From Sorex araneus (Eukaryota > Chordata > Mammalia > Eulipotyphla > Soricidae), in contig NC_073313.1 of assembly GCF_027595985.1 (NCBI RefSeq), positions 105,171,052 through 105,235,051 of the forward strand: a stretch of 64,000 nt of DNA. Direction: 5' to 3'. A model generated the notes under the pieces. That model saw only the letters and a list, made by a program, of their open reading frames with translations. It did no database searches and was not told the origin of the DNA. A program made the translations under genes and the position numbers. How positions within the stretch are numbered: position 1 is the stretch's first letter; each line of letters opens with the position of its first letter. Shown piece after piece: positions 45,448-56,855 of the stretch.

Positions 45448-46800
45448 GATATAATTTTTTATCTGATGTGTTGAATGAGAATATTTTTCCATTCAATTAG
45501 TTTATACTAGGATTTTTTAAAATGTCTTTTCACTCATGGTCCTTTACCATCCAATAACTGTGCACAAAACCTCGGTATATAAAAATAGATAAAAATAGAA
45601 CATTCACTGATAATAAACCATAAGAAAATTTTGCTTTAAAATTAAAATTTAAAAGCCCATAATTCTTAAGTCGGTTACTATGTAGCTTAAGTAGCTAGAT
45701 TCTAGCATATAGAGAGACTGAAATGATACTATGAGACCCTGCCTTCACATATCTTGTATTTAGTGTGCCACATGATATACAAAATCATGTGAAATGGTAG
45801 TAAATGTTATGAGGAGAAAATAAAAATAGGAGAAATGTATGCACATGGAGAGAAGAACGATGTCAGAGGGGCTGTTGGAAATGGATCAACTGGAGAAGTG
45901 GTAGTTGAGCAACGATTTGACAGAAGAGTAAGAGACAACTATACAGGTTGCTGGAGAACATACAAGGAGGAAGGAATGGTAAGTGTGAAGGCATTGAAGT
46001 GAAAGCATGTTTGAACCATTTGATAAGTAGAAGGGAGGCAAGAATGGCTGTAGAAAAGTAAGGGGTGAGTAAGGCAGTGGGAGATGAAATCAGCGTCACA
46101 ATGCAGGGCTAGACCATATTGTCATTACTCCTGTACAGATCCACTGAACACAAAGCATAGCTGAATAGTCAAATGAAGAAACTGATCCTTGTCTGCATGA
46201 ATGGTGGCAGTGTATGGGAGATTTGCATAATTCAAAATAGCTTCCATCAAAAATGTATGTTTTCCGTAGCCCTTCCCACTCTGCCCCCAGTTTTTCCTAC
46301 ATGAATTTCAGATTTATATCTGGCCTGAATTCAGGTTTTGTTTGCCATGGGAGGGTCATGAGCTGATGGAGATTGGTCAAAGTTCTTTCCTGCTCTTTGT
46401 GTGAGACCAGGCTGCATACCTACGCCCAGGTGGAAAGGTCTCTGGATCTGTTATTCTTCAGATACCTGTTACTTAAAACAAGTCTCAAGTTTACCCTTCT
46501 AAACCTTTTCCTTTTCCCGGAAATCTTTCCATACCATGAGTCAGATGACCTATATTCAACCTTTTTCTCTATCTTTTAAATGTGTTGAGAAGTAGGGCAA
46601 ATGTGTTCTGTTAAATAAGGATTTGGACTTGATGATCCAGCACCACTGCCTCACATCTGTGTTGCCTTTTCTTATGTGACAAGCCACCTGGTTTCTAAGT
46701 TTGAAATGGATCTTCAATGACCCTCTTCATGGAGCATAGCTATTCTGGTGGGGAGACTTGACTGAAGACCCACGGTTTCTTCTCTTAACGTCTTTTCCAC
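45448..46800. other. No gene; short L1 remnant at left edge
   Basis: 45448-45520 finishes the old minus-strand L1. The rest (about 1.3 kb) shows no recognised repeat or gene. Frames at 45863-46099 and 46373-46579 have no family. Confidence 0.38.
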
Positions 46801-46802
46801 AT

Positions 46803-48130
46803 ATTGGATAACATAGTGTTGTCCCTGCTCTTTCCCCAGGGAGCTTAAGCAACAGTGCCCCTGAGGCATACCCAATTCCATCAAGCACTAATAATCCTAT
46901 ATTGCTTTTCTCTTTCCTTTATGTCATTTGCATGGTATTTTTTAGCAATGTCCTTTTTGTATAGACACAAGAAGACAGTTCATACTATGCTTTGTAACAT
47001 TGGAGTTAATTGACTCCAAAATAATATTTACTCCTGGGCATCCATATTTACAACTAAGCCAGAGTATCCCTTAGTTCTTAGCACTGCAAAAGCAGGGTCC
47101 CGACAAAGGGACTGGATGGACCCAGGGAAAGCAGTAAGCTCCCCTGGCATTGGTAAGGGACAAGCTAAGTGCCATAAGAAGTGTAAGTTAAGAGCACGGT
47201 CATGAACAAACTCTATCATGACCCAAAAAGAAGTAACTGAGTAAGGACCCTGCTGGGGTTAGGAAAGACTAACCTGGCCTGAGGACTCTCACTGTATCAC
47301 TGTGAATGTATAGCGAGATGAACACCAGGAAGAGCCTACCTTTGAGCCTAACATATCTCTTACTGTGTTCATACGAAATGAGTAGAAATATTATAAGAAG
47401 TAAATTACTATGATTGCTTAAATGGAATAATAACTGAGGAAAGGAGAAAAACAATACACACTGGATGGAATCCTGCCCTTGAGCGGATCTCTTAGTAATC
47501 TGGATTGCTGAATCCTCAAATGAAATTTTGTTCTTGATTTAATCTCCTGAAAGAGTGGCTTTATATCTGTCTGTTTTTATGATAATGTTCAACCCTACCT
47601 TTGTGTATCCCCACCATTCATGATTTCTATATAACTATGCCGTAAGGGGTAAGACGGAATTAGATGTTGAAGACTAAAAAGTTGATGACTAAAAGAGGAT
47701 GAGAAGTGAGATTTTGGGACTTTGGGACTGTGAGAACTAAAAAGAGGACTAGACAATGACTGGAAGTAGAGGACTATGAGAGTATGTCGAGATGAGGAAG
47801 AAGATATAACAAAGATATAACTTTGAGGTCTCCAAGGAGACTAGGGTGATGCAACTATGATGACTGGGACTATGACCAAAACAACGATTATGACTGCGCT
47901 GAAAGGGGAGAGATCAGACCACGCTGGGAGGAGAGAGAAATTAACTTTCTACTGACCAGCTTGGGGCCCAGGCCCAGTTTCTCCGTTCCCCCCCCCGTTG
48001 TTCCCCCCTCCTGTTCTTTGTCCATCCGGTCATCGCCTGGCCTGAGGAGGCATCTCTCGACCACCAAACGCTCTGGAGTGTTGTGTGTGTGCCACCGCGC
48101 TTTTTCTTGAAAGTTCACACCCACACCTCC
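46803..48130 (+). mobile_element. LTR copy (ERV-like), diverged
   Basis: Aligns by eye with 56856-58083. Starts GGATAACATAG; then TTAGCAATGTCCTTTTTGTA (56 kb copy: CAGAGCAATGTCCTTTTTGT), GCAGGGTCCCGACAAAGGG, TAAGTTAAGAGCACGGTCAT, ACCCTGCTGGGGTTAGGAA. It extends further with a repetitive GACTA-rich stretch (47640-47890) that includes many AGGACTA/GATGACTA words. Its right end is uncertain. No gag, pol or env is found beside it. Confidence 0.72.
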
Positions 48131-48480
48131 TCCTCTACTGCATGTTCTGACATTCCCTCCATTAATCCTTCTGCACTAGCAAAGGTGGGAGGTCAACTGC
48201 AGGGGTGATCCCTAAGAACCAGAAGGCCTGAACACCTATCCTAATAGAGCAGGACTTTAAAAATCTTCCAGAGAGCCAAAAGAAAGATAATTACCTCCCA
48301 GGGAGAAATTCACAGAATCTGAGACTGTCGGAAAACTACTGGAAGAGACTCACTATTTTGTGACCCCAGCAATTTCAAAGATTGAAAACTCAGGGGTCAC
48401 TGGAATGCTTTCACCCTAGCAGTTGGAACTGTGTTATGGCTTGTAAAAAAAACAACAGTCTAAATACACTTCACATTCAA
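48131..48480. other. No gene or named repeat seen
   Basis: Sequence between the LTR copy and the F4 piece. It could be diverged F4 or flanking DNA. Nothing is certain. Confidence 0.35.
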
Positions 48481-48484
48481 TGTC

Positions 48485-48720
48485 ATGTCTCCAGCCAGAC
48501 TCCACAATCTCAGGACCCAGCATCATTCAGAAAATAATCTGCTGAAAATTTCAGTTATGCAGATTTTGTGACTGCAATCTCCAGACTTTTGCAGAGTCAG
48601 GATGGGCTACCTCCCCTATTGCCCTGTACTTCAAACATCCCAAACACACCAAGCAATTAAAATTTTAACTCCAGCTGTATCATTTTATTAAAAGTTCTGG
48701 ACTTCCTGGAATGACATCTC
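48485..48720 (+). mobile_element. F4 element, middle part, diverged
   Basis: CTGCTGAAAATTTCAGTTAT, TTTTGTGACTGCAATCTCCA, CCTGTACTTCAAACATCCCA and AATTAAAATTTTAACTCCAG match 56590-56720 and 58220-58390. As in the 56-58 kb element, an LTR copy lies just 5' of F4 sequence. Confidence 0.72.
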
Positions 48721-49432
48721 TACAACACTACAACACTGATAAACTAGTAGAAAGTAGCAAAGCAGATTGGATGGGATGTGACGTAGAAGGCAAATCTCAA
48801 TGAATGAAACAAAAACACAGAAGGCTTAACCCGTAACAACATTTTAGTAATCTTTTATACAAGGACTTAATGGCTCCATGGTGAGATACAACAATTTACA
48901 CTAACCTTGTTCTAAGGAAATATTTTTGATCATTCTGTTAGCAAATTATTGATTTGAAGCAACTCAAAACAAATTATTGAGGGCAGCTATGGGGGTAGGC
49001 TTAAGGGGTGGTTGGTAAAACTGGAGACAATGGTGGAGGGAAGGTATAATTGTGGTGGTATTGGTGTTGGAATATTGAATGCTTATTAAAAAATCATCAT
49101 GAACAAATCATCATGAATTTTACATATGTAGGCCTTGCCTATTCCAAGTAAACTCCAAAATATATTAATACGGAATTTCTATAAAAGTTTTATTAACGAT
49201 AGGTGAGACACTATAATTACCATAATGAGATACGAGTATAAAATAAAATTTAATGTAATATACTTTAAATTCCAGAGTTGAAGACGAATATATGTAAATG
49301 AGAATAGGTATTTTGAGTTTCTTATTTACAGAGGTCAATATCATATAGTAATCAGTAATTGGCTCTAACTGATTTACTTTCTGATCATCCTATTGGCCAG
49401 TTCTTAAAGTTTTGTTGTAATAAACAATCACC
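48721..49432 (+). mobile_element. Old L1-like 3' tail, then unrecognised DNA
   Basis: 48960-49120 resembles old L1 3' ends (GGGTAGGCTTAAGGGGTGG, ACAATGGTGGAGGGAAGGTA, AATATTGAATGCTTATTAAA). 48721-48960 may be its upstream part. 49120-49432 shows nothing I can name. Confidence 0.5.
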
Positions 49433-50305
49433 TGTCATTTGTCTCACTTGTCATCCTGTTGATCTTTGATTTGCTTGAGCGGGTGCCAGTAACGTCTCCA
49501 TTTTCCCCTGTCACATGCAAGTGTAGCCCAATGACATCTGCTTGCTCCAGGAACAGGAAGAGCCTCAAATCGTTCATTCAGGGTTTTGATGAAGAAATCT
49601 GACCATCTCATTGGTGGGCGGCCACATGGTCTTTTGATGTCCAGTGGAATCCAGTCAGTAACAGCTTTAGTCCAGCGGTCATCTTTGAATTGCATTACGT
49701 GTCTGGCCCATCTGATTTTTGATGCCTTGGCAAGCTAGACAGCATCCCTGATTCTTGATTTTCGAAGGAGGTCGGAACTCCAGATTCCTTCTCTCATTTG
49801 AGTGAAACATGATACTCCTAGCATGGCTCTTTCGATTCCTCTTTGGGATACCCCTAATAGCGTTCTCATCCTGTTTGCTTGGGGCCCAGGTCTCTGAGGC
49901 ATCTGGTAGTGCAGGAAGAATGGTGGAATCAAAAAGATGTGCCCGGAATCGGAGGTTCTTCATCGTCCTAACCACGTCTTCGACGTTCTTGAAGGCATTT
50001 CACGCTGCTCTCTTCCTCCTGCACAATTCTAGCACCAAGTCGTTCCTCATGTTGAGTTCTTGATCCAGGTACACATAGCTGCTGTATTTGGAGATGTTTG
50101 TTCCATTGAGAGCAAATGGAACATCAGGGAACATCGTTTTGTTGAGATTCAGTTGCAGTCCGACCTTTCCACATTTGTGGTCGAATTCGGCCACCATTTG
50201 TGCCGCTTGGCTCATGTTTGGCATTATGAGTATGATGTCATCAGCGAAGCTGAGGTGGTGTAGTTGCCGACCGTCTATCTTCACTCCCATTCCTTCCCAT
50301 TCCGT
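49433..50305 (-). pseudogene. RTE-clade retrotransposon, copy 2 (3' part), inactive
   Basis: On the minus strand it begins in the RT palm region (EGMGVKIDGRQLHHL, then SFADDIILIMPN at ~50229-50262) and runs through GLQLNLNKTM, NGTNISKYSSYVYL, ELCRRKRAA, DSTILPALPDASETWAPSKQ, and ends [20 protein letters not shown], then W(R)RYWHPLKQI. At least two frameshifts (around 50000 and 49690). The 3' end is the complement of GATTTGCTTGAGCGGGTGCC; its tail is a short repeat (GTGAGACAAATGACAGGTG on the minus strand). Truncated downstream of RT motif A, so shorter than copies 1 and 3. A weak TSD (GTAATA-) may be present. Confidence 0.93.
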
Positions 50306-50660
50306 AATATAAAGTAAAGTTGTTATGTGACTGAGGGAGCAGGTTGGAATCAGGAAGGAAATTGGGGATATTGGTGGAGGGAAGTCAATACTGGTGGTGT
50401 TTGGAACATTAAATGCTTGAAACAACTGTATAATGAACAACTTAGAAAATCACAGTGTTTTTCTTTTGCTTTATCCTTTGGGGATCAGACCCAGCGATGT
50501 ATGGGGGTTACTTCTGGCTCTGCACTTAGGAATTACTCCTGGTGGTGCTGGGAGGACCTTATGGGATACTGGAATTTGAACCCAGATCAGCCATGTGCAA
50601 GACAAATGTCCTACCCACTGTGCCATCAATCCAGCCCCTAAATCACAGTGTTTTAATAAA
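50306..50660 (+). mobile_element. Old L1-like 3' tail, split by SOR
   Basis: GGAAATTGGGGATATTGGTG, AGTCAATACTGGTGGTGTTT and GGAACATTAAATGCTTGAAA resemble the 3' end of old L1 at 41030-41150. The SOR at 50462-50639 interrupts it. Confidence 0.65.
50462..50639 (-). mobile_element. SOR SINE
   Basis: A perfect 15-bp TSD, AAATCACAGTGTTTT, at 50447-50461 and 50640-50654. Reverse SOR: GGATCAGACCCAGCGATGTA, GAACCCAGATCAGCC, TGCCATCAATCCAGCCCC (A-box region altered). Confidence 0.95.
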
Positions 50661-50687
50661 AATTAATAAGATAAAAACCCAGTTGAG

Positions 50688-50835
50688 GAGCCAGATATAG
50701 TACAGTGGGTAACGTGCTTACCTTTCACGTGGCTGGCTTGGGTTTGATCCCTGGCACACATATGGTCCCCCAAGCCCAGAAGTGATCCCTGATCACAGAG
50801 CCCTGACCATAGCTGGGTATGACCCCAAAACAAAC
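50688..50835 (+). mobile_element. Old SINE
   Basis: Plus-strand: GAGCCAGATATAGTACAGTG, CACGTGGCTGGCTTGGGTTT, AGAAGTGATCCCTGATCACA, GCTGGGTATGACCCC, A-rich end. Confidence 0.8.
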
Positions 50836-52048
50836 CAACACAACCTAGTCTATTCCCCAGTTTGGTTCAAGACTAGCTGCTGTGTAGGTTCTTCCTGAGC
50901 TCTGGCACTTTCAGCCCTTGAGGCACAATTTAGCCTTATAAATTTGCTTGAGGTGGACATAACTTATCAAGGCGTTAAGCTCCAAAGACTACCTATTACT
51001 ATTCCTCTCTTGTTGATCCCAGCTCTATGCTTCTCTCAGTATTGCTGTTGCACAAATTGTAGGACTGGAGTCCTCCCTTCAGAAGTGCTGAACCATGAAG
51101 TAAGACTCGAAACAGTGGAGGAAACTTGGCAATATGAGGTGCTTGTGCATTCCAGTGGTCCAAAACCTGGGGCCAAGGAGGGACCTTAGCTGGTCATAAG
51201 TGGAGCCATTGGATGACCCCAGACAGGGTCAAATTACTTCCCTTATGAGATCTCTCTGTCAATTTCCAAATATTAGGAGCCAGGATATTCCTTTCACTTT
51301 AAATCATGAGTCACATATCACATGAAGTGGGCCAGAGATGTAGGCAGCAGTAGGTGGTGGGGGCTCTCAGAGCTCAAGCCCCATCTGGAGGCAGCAACCA
51401 CTGCTTTGCTCCCTTGATCATTGCCATGTGAAAATCTGTGTGGGTGGCCCCTGCTACCAGTTATTTCCAAGTTTCCAAGAGTAGGCTATTTACACAATGA
51501 TTTCAGAAATTTCTCACAAGTTTCAATGCTGATTCAGAACTACAATTGCATTAATGGGGCATGGACATCTCTGAGACTATATATAGACACTGATTTCAGA
51601 ACTTCATGAGTAAAAAATTTTATCATTCTTGTAGAAATAACAATCCCAAGAGGTAGATTTCATTTTATCTCCTTTTGATGAAGCAAAGGAAACACCAGAA
51701 ACTGAAGAAAATCATCTACCGTCCCTCAGTTGCTAAGCAACAGAACCTGGGTTTACAGCCAAAGTACCTGACGGTAGAGTCCATGTCCTTTGTTACCATG
51801 TTCTGAGGCATCTTTCAAACTGGCAAGCAAATAATTATAGCAATAACAAAAACAAAGAGCACACCAAGTACTGTGCAGGCTTTTTTCGCTTCCACTGATT
51901 GACATCAAATCTCACACAATTTAACACATTTGCCATTTCCCTCTTCTTTGGTTATCTATATGCTTTGTAAGTGCCTGACCTCCATCTTAATGACTCTTTT
52001 GTATCATATGCCCACACGATTTCTTTCCAAACCTTCCACAAAAAAATC
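50836..52048. other. Mostly unrecognised; MIR relic at ~51655-51930
   Basis: 51655-51810 looks like a reverse MIR, the ancient mammal-wide SINE: GATTTCATTTTATCTCC, GAAACTGAAGAAAATCATCT, AACAGAACCTGGGTTTACAG, AGTCCATGTCCTTTGTTACC. 51860-51930 (GTACTGTGCAGGCTTTTTTC) may be part of it. No gene is seen in the rest. Confidence 0.5.
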
Positions 52049-52060
52049 TGGTCCTGTCAT

Positions 52061-52247
52061 ACTTTTTTTTTTTTTTTGCTTTTTGGGTCACACCTGGCGA
52101 TGCACAGGGGTTACTCCTACTTCTGGCTCTGCACTCAGAAATCACCCCCGGCGGTGCTCAGGGGACCACATGGGATGCTGGGATTCGAACTCGGGTCCAC
52201 CGCGTGCAAGGCAAATGCCCTACCCGCTGTGCTATCGCTCCAGCCCC
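52061..52247 (-). mobile_element. SOR SINE
   Basis: The TSD TGGTCCTGTCAT at 52049-52060 and 52248-52259. Little diverged, long T-run, and a small extra piece (ACTCCTACTTCTGGCTCTGC, versus ACTCCTGGCTCTGC elsewhere). Promoter-box regions intact. Confidence 0.96.
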
Positions 52248-52559
52248 TGGTCCTGTCATTCTTGCACTCAGAGATGTTGACTCTTTTATCATGGCCTATT
52301 CTAGAGTGTTATCTCCAAAAAATCTACTCAAATTCTGCCAGTATCCTTGGACTGTTAATCAATTCCACAATAAGCATTTGGGGGCTTGCTGTAACTCCTT
52401 ACACTGACTCATCCTGTATTTATGTATTTTGTTGTTGTTAGATAATACAATCTTTCATACTCATATTTTTAGCATAAATTCCCTCTTCGTGAGCATATAT
52501 TTTATCTTCCTAGCAAGCATATAAGACGCTCTGTTGACTAAGTTTACTACTTTCCCTTG

Positions 52560-52732
52560 GGGCTGGAGTGATAGCACAGAGGGCAGGGCATTTGCCTTGC
52601 ACGTGGCCGACCCGGCATCGATTCCCAGCATCCTATATGGTCCCCTGAGCACCGCTAGGAGTAATTCCTGAGTGCAAAGCCAGGAGTAACCCTTGTGCAT
52701 CGCCAGGTGTGACCCAAAAGGCAAAAAAAAAA
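52560..52732 (+). mobile_element. SOR SINE forming the 5' half of a SOR-RTE chimera
   Basis: Full-length plus-strand SOR with A box (GATAGCACAGAGGGCAGGGC), B box (CCGACCCGGCATCGATTCCC, slightly altered) and an A-tail ending at ~52732. Its left flank carries TACTTTCCCTTG (52548-52559), but the matching copy is not after its own A-tail. It lies at the far end of the adjoining RTE (54398-54409). Confidence 0.93.
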
Positions 52733-54397
52733 GCCCTCTAACATCCTGATAGATCTATCACATCTTCCAGAAAGGCAATGGAGAAGATTATTCATGACTT
52801 CTACTCGGATCTCTTTGACAGCCATGTCCACTTGCCCACATACCAAATTCCGCAGGATGGATATGTCATCCCCAACGTCCTCCCTTCTGAATTCCGACAT
52901 GCCATTTCGTTGGTAAAGACGCATACAGCACCTGGTCCGGACAAGTTCAGACCCGAACACCTGAAGAATCTGCTGCCAGTACTCATCAATACACTGGCTC
53001 GGCTCTTTACACGCTACCTGTCTGAATGCAAGGTTCTGTCTCAGTGGAAAACGAGTAGGACCGTTCTGTTGTACAAGAAGGAGACATCCACAACATTGGC
53101 TACTATCGCCCAATCTGCCTAGTGTCTGTTGTCTACAAGTTGTTCACTTGTGTCATCCTGAATAGAATAGGCAGAACACTAGACGAAGGACAACCATGTG
53201 AGCAAGCTAGGTTCCGAAGGGAATTCAGCACAATAGACCATATCCACACAGTGACCAAACTCATTGAAGTTTCGAGAGAGATCAAGATGCCACTCTCTCT
53301 AACGTTCATTGACTTAAAGAAGGCCTTTGATTCTGTTGAGACTGAAGCAGTCATCGAAACCTTAGCCAAACAGGGCATTCAAACTCAGTATATCAAAATC
53401 CTCCGCAAGCTGTATTGTGGATTCACCACCAGGATCTCACTATTCTTCAAGGAAGTGATCATTGATGTAAAGAGAGGGGTATGGCAGGGTGATACCATTT
53501 CACCGAAACTCTTCAGTGCCACCCTCGAGAACATCATGCGATGACTGAAATGGGAAGGAATGGGGGTGAATATAGACGGTCGGCAATTACACCACTTCCG
53601 CTTCGCTGATGACACCATTCTCATAACGCCAAACATTAGCCAAGCGGAACAAATGCTGGCCGACTTGGACCACGAGTGTGGAAAGGTCTGATTGCAGCTG
53701 AATCTCAACAAGACGATGCTCATGAAAAACTAAATAGTCCCTGAAGCTCCAATTGCTCTCAATGGAACGAACATCTCTGAATGCAGCAGCTATGTGTACC
53801 TGGGTTGAGAAATCAACATGAGGAACAACTTGGCGCCAGAACTGTGCAGGAGGAAGAGAACAGCGTGGAATGCCTTCAAGAGCATTGAAGAAGTGGTTAA
53901 GAGGACAAAGAACCTCCGATTCTGGGTACATCTTTTCGGTTCCACCGTTCTCCCTACAGTAACATACACCTCAGAGACCTGGGCCCTACGCAAACAGGAT
54001 GAGAACGCTATTCAGGTATCCCAAAGAGGAAATGAAAGAGCTATACTAGGAGTATCACATCTCACTCAAGTGATCGAAAGAATCCGGAGTTCCGGCTTCC
54101 ATCGAAGATCAAGAATCAGGGACGCTGTCTCGTTTGCCAATGCCTCAAAAATCAGATGGGCCGGTCCTGTAATGTGATTCCACCGGATGTCAGAAGACTG
54201 AGTCGCTGCCTACCAACTAGATTGTCAAATTTCTTCATCAAATCCCTGAATGAATGATTTGAGGCTCTTCCTGTTCCTGGAGCAAGCAGATATCATTGGG
54301 CTGCACTAGCACGTGACAGGGACAAATGGCGATGTTACTGGTGCCCGCTCGAGCAAATCAAAGATCAACGGGATGACAAGTGAGACAAGTGAAGTGA
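52733..54397 (+). pseudogene. RTE-clade retrotransposon, copy 3 (RT domain to 3' tail), inactive
   Basis: Joined directly to the SOR A-tail. 52778-53075 is open (MEKIIHDFYSDLFDSHVHLP, then TAPGPDKFRPEHLKNLLPVL). A one-base loss at ~53085 shifts frame. 53122-53544 reads SVVYKLFTCVILNRIGRTLD, motif A LTFIDLKKAFDSVE, and GVWQGDTISPKLFSATLEN. A TGA at ~53542 and further stops (~53690, ~53731, ~53808) follow. Motif C is RFADDTIL (~53599-53622). ELCRRKRTAWNAFKSIEEVV and LPTVTYTSETWALRKQDENA then follow. About 40-50 bases are lost near 54175 relative to copy 1. 3' end: GGTGCCCGCTCGAGCAAATC, then GATGACAAGTGAGACAAGTG repeats. The endonuclease is missing. Confidence 0.93.
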
Positions 54398-54479
54398 TAC
54401 TTTCCCTTGTTTAGAGCAAGGAGGTGACATCACATAATAGTCCTGGACTTCGCAGATGTCACAGTTCTTCCCAACACCT

Positions 54480-54650
54480 TACTTTGCCTTGTACAAACTG
54501 TATCATTATTTTGCCTTTCTGAACTTCACTTTTCTCACCTATAAAATTAGGAGTATAACAATATGCTCATCTAGTATTATTGTGAAATATAATTTATATA
54601 AAATTTTAACCCAGTATCTGAATATCATCTAGTAATACTTCAGCATTTGA
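54480..54650 (+). mobile_element. MIR relic (mammal-wide SINE)
   Basis: It follows the MIR core in order: TTTTGCCTTTCTGAACTTCA, CTTTTCTCACCTATAAAATT, AGGAGTATAACAATA, then TTATTGTGAAATATAATT. Strongly diverged, as expected for this ancient family. Confidence 0.7.
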
Positions 54651-54882
54651 TAACTCCTATTACTCTGCTACAGGTATCATTAATTATCTCAGATAAATGT
54701 GAAACTCTTTGATCTCTTTATGCCAATAGGACCTATGGTCTATCATTTTTAGGATTAACTTCCCTCAGACATGACACTTTTAGAAGGTTTTCAATAGGAT
54801 ATGTTAAAAAAAGGACACTGCAATCATATAACGATGATAGGATTTTTCTGAGTTTAGAACAAGCTTAAACTCTCCCAGTTGG

Positions 54883-55339
54883 TGACTGCACTCATTTGTG
54901 GAATGTAGGGGAGCATCACATGAGGCTGACACCCAAGGACAGTAGATACAAGGGCCAGGAGGATTGCCCCATAGCTGGAAGACTGCTTCATGAGTGGAGG
55001 GGAGACGGCAGATGGAATAGAGAAGGGATCACTAAGAAAATGATGGCTGGAGGAACCAGTTGGGATGAGAGATGCATGCCAAAAGTAGATAATGGAACAA
55101 ACATGATGACCTCTCAGTGTCTGTGTTGCAAGCTATAATGCCCAAAAGTAGAGAGAGAATATGGGGAATATCGTCTGCCATAGAGGCAGGGGGAGGGTGG
55201 GAAAGGGGGAGTGAATCCTCAGGATATTGGTGGTGTGGAATGTGCACTGGTGGAGGGATAGGTTTTTGATCATTGTGAGATTGTAATCCAAACATGAAAG
55301 CTTGCAACTATCTCATGGTGATTCAATAAAATTAAAAAA
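54883..55339 (+). mobile_element. 5'-truncated L1 3' UTR
   Basis: A perfect 17-bp TSD, TAAACTCTCCCAGTTGG, at 54866-54882 and 55340-55356. It starts in the last ORF2 codons (GTGACTGCACTCATTTGTGG) and runs through GGAGGATTGCCCCATAGCTG, GAATGTGCACTGGTGGAGGG and GGTGATTCAATAAAATTAAA. One of the cleanest insertions in the window. Confidence 0.95.
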
Positions 55340-55356
55340 TAAACTCTCCCAGTTGG

Positions 55357-56161
55357 ATGGAATAAAAGGATATATGACTTTTAAAGTCATAACAGGTGTT
55401 CTTGTGTGTATATATGTGTGAATATATATATCAGTGTACCTGTGTGGAGCTGTATCTGAACATACATGTAATTTTTATTCTAAAGCAGAGACTATGACAT
55501 GTATTTGTACAATGCGTCAACACACATTGCCTATGAGTAGGCTTCCCCAAACACTGTAATGTACACAGCAGATTGAGTCACACTATCGGTTAACAGACAG
55601 TTCCTGGTACTAATTCTTTCCAGCTTTTCTACTATCGCTAGGTAAGCAATCTCAGGCTACTGGACACAGCTGACTCACTTATTGTTAAGACACAACTTTT
55701 GAAAGAACATTCTACAAGATTCTTCCCAACTCAAAAAGGCAGGAAACATCCTGGCATTACCAAAATATGGTCATTAAGTATCCTCGCTTCATAGAATTAT
55801 TGAGTGTCAGTTCTGGAAGTTCTGTTCATGTCTCAAGAAAACTTCTATAATGTGTCCAGAGAGCTTGCATGTTCATTTAGAGACTGTGCATTCGTGGCAG
55901 TTGATCTGTGAAATAAAGTCGGTGTCCTAATATATGGGGCTAAGAGAAGAAGGAGGTACTCTTCAGGGAATAAAAAGCATCATAATTAACTTGAGAGCTT
56001 CACTTTCTAGTGCACCTAATATGGGACAACTAGTGGTTTAGAGAATTATAAAATTATATACCAGTTCCTTAAATTATTTTCAATACAAATCACTGTTAAT
56101 TTGAAAAGAATTTTGTGGCTGATGATTTGTTTTCTAGGATTTTCAAAAATACAAATACTCT
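55357..56161. other. No gene or named repeat seen
   Basis: About 800 bases. A short TG/TA run lies near 55404-55435. No recognised family. Confidence 0.38.
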
Positions 56162-56855
56162 CAGGGGTACAGTGCCATCAGCAGGTCGACCTGTACCCGC
56201 GGGGCAAGGTGCATCAGCAGCTTGATGGTAACTTCAGGCTTCTTGATGTCCCAAAATTGCCACTGTGCCTCATGCTGGACTCCAACAACTCAGGACCAAG
56301 TTTCCCAAGAAATTAAAAGGCCAAAAGTTAGGTATGTGGGAACCACACCCACAAACCACCTCCAGCTCAGCTATACAGGCATATTTATCATCCTTACTTC
56401 AGAGACCCATAAACAAATATCGAACGAGGTCAAAAGCTGCAGTTAATCTCGAACCTGAGCTAGGCTGAAGAGATTAAGGTAAATCGGAGGGGGCTGGTGC
56501 CCGCCCAAGCATAACCCTTTGCAATCTCTTGTTCCCACAATCTAAAATCTCCGCCAAGCCCCAGGTCAGACTCCACTCTCTCAGGATGGACCTCACCGAG
56601 ATAAAAAGCTGTTGAAAATTCAGATATGTGGGTTTTGTGACTGACATCTCCAGGCTTTCTCTGAGCAGAATTGGCACCTCCTGCCACTTCTCTATACTCC
56701 TGGAAGCACTGGCAGTCACCAACATGAACCAACTCCAGTGTCACAATGTAAGCTCTTCTACCAGCTTTGCTTCTGAGAACCATAAATAAATTTTGAAAGA
56801 GATTAAAAGCCATTGTTAATCCCTGAGCCTCAGAAGGTTGAACAGACTGGGGTAT

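Noticed and set aside
47640..47890. GACTA-rich stretch as a possible CRISPR-like or satellite array
   Set aside because: Units are irregular, without constant spacing or unique spacers, and the segment lies in an LTR copy of a mammalian genome.
52560..52732. SOR at the RTE junction as an ordinary later insertion
   Set aside because: No copy of its left flank follows its own A-tail; the match is 1.7 kb away at the RTE 3' end. A chimera fits better.
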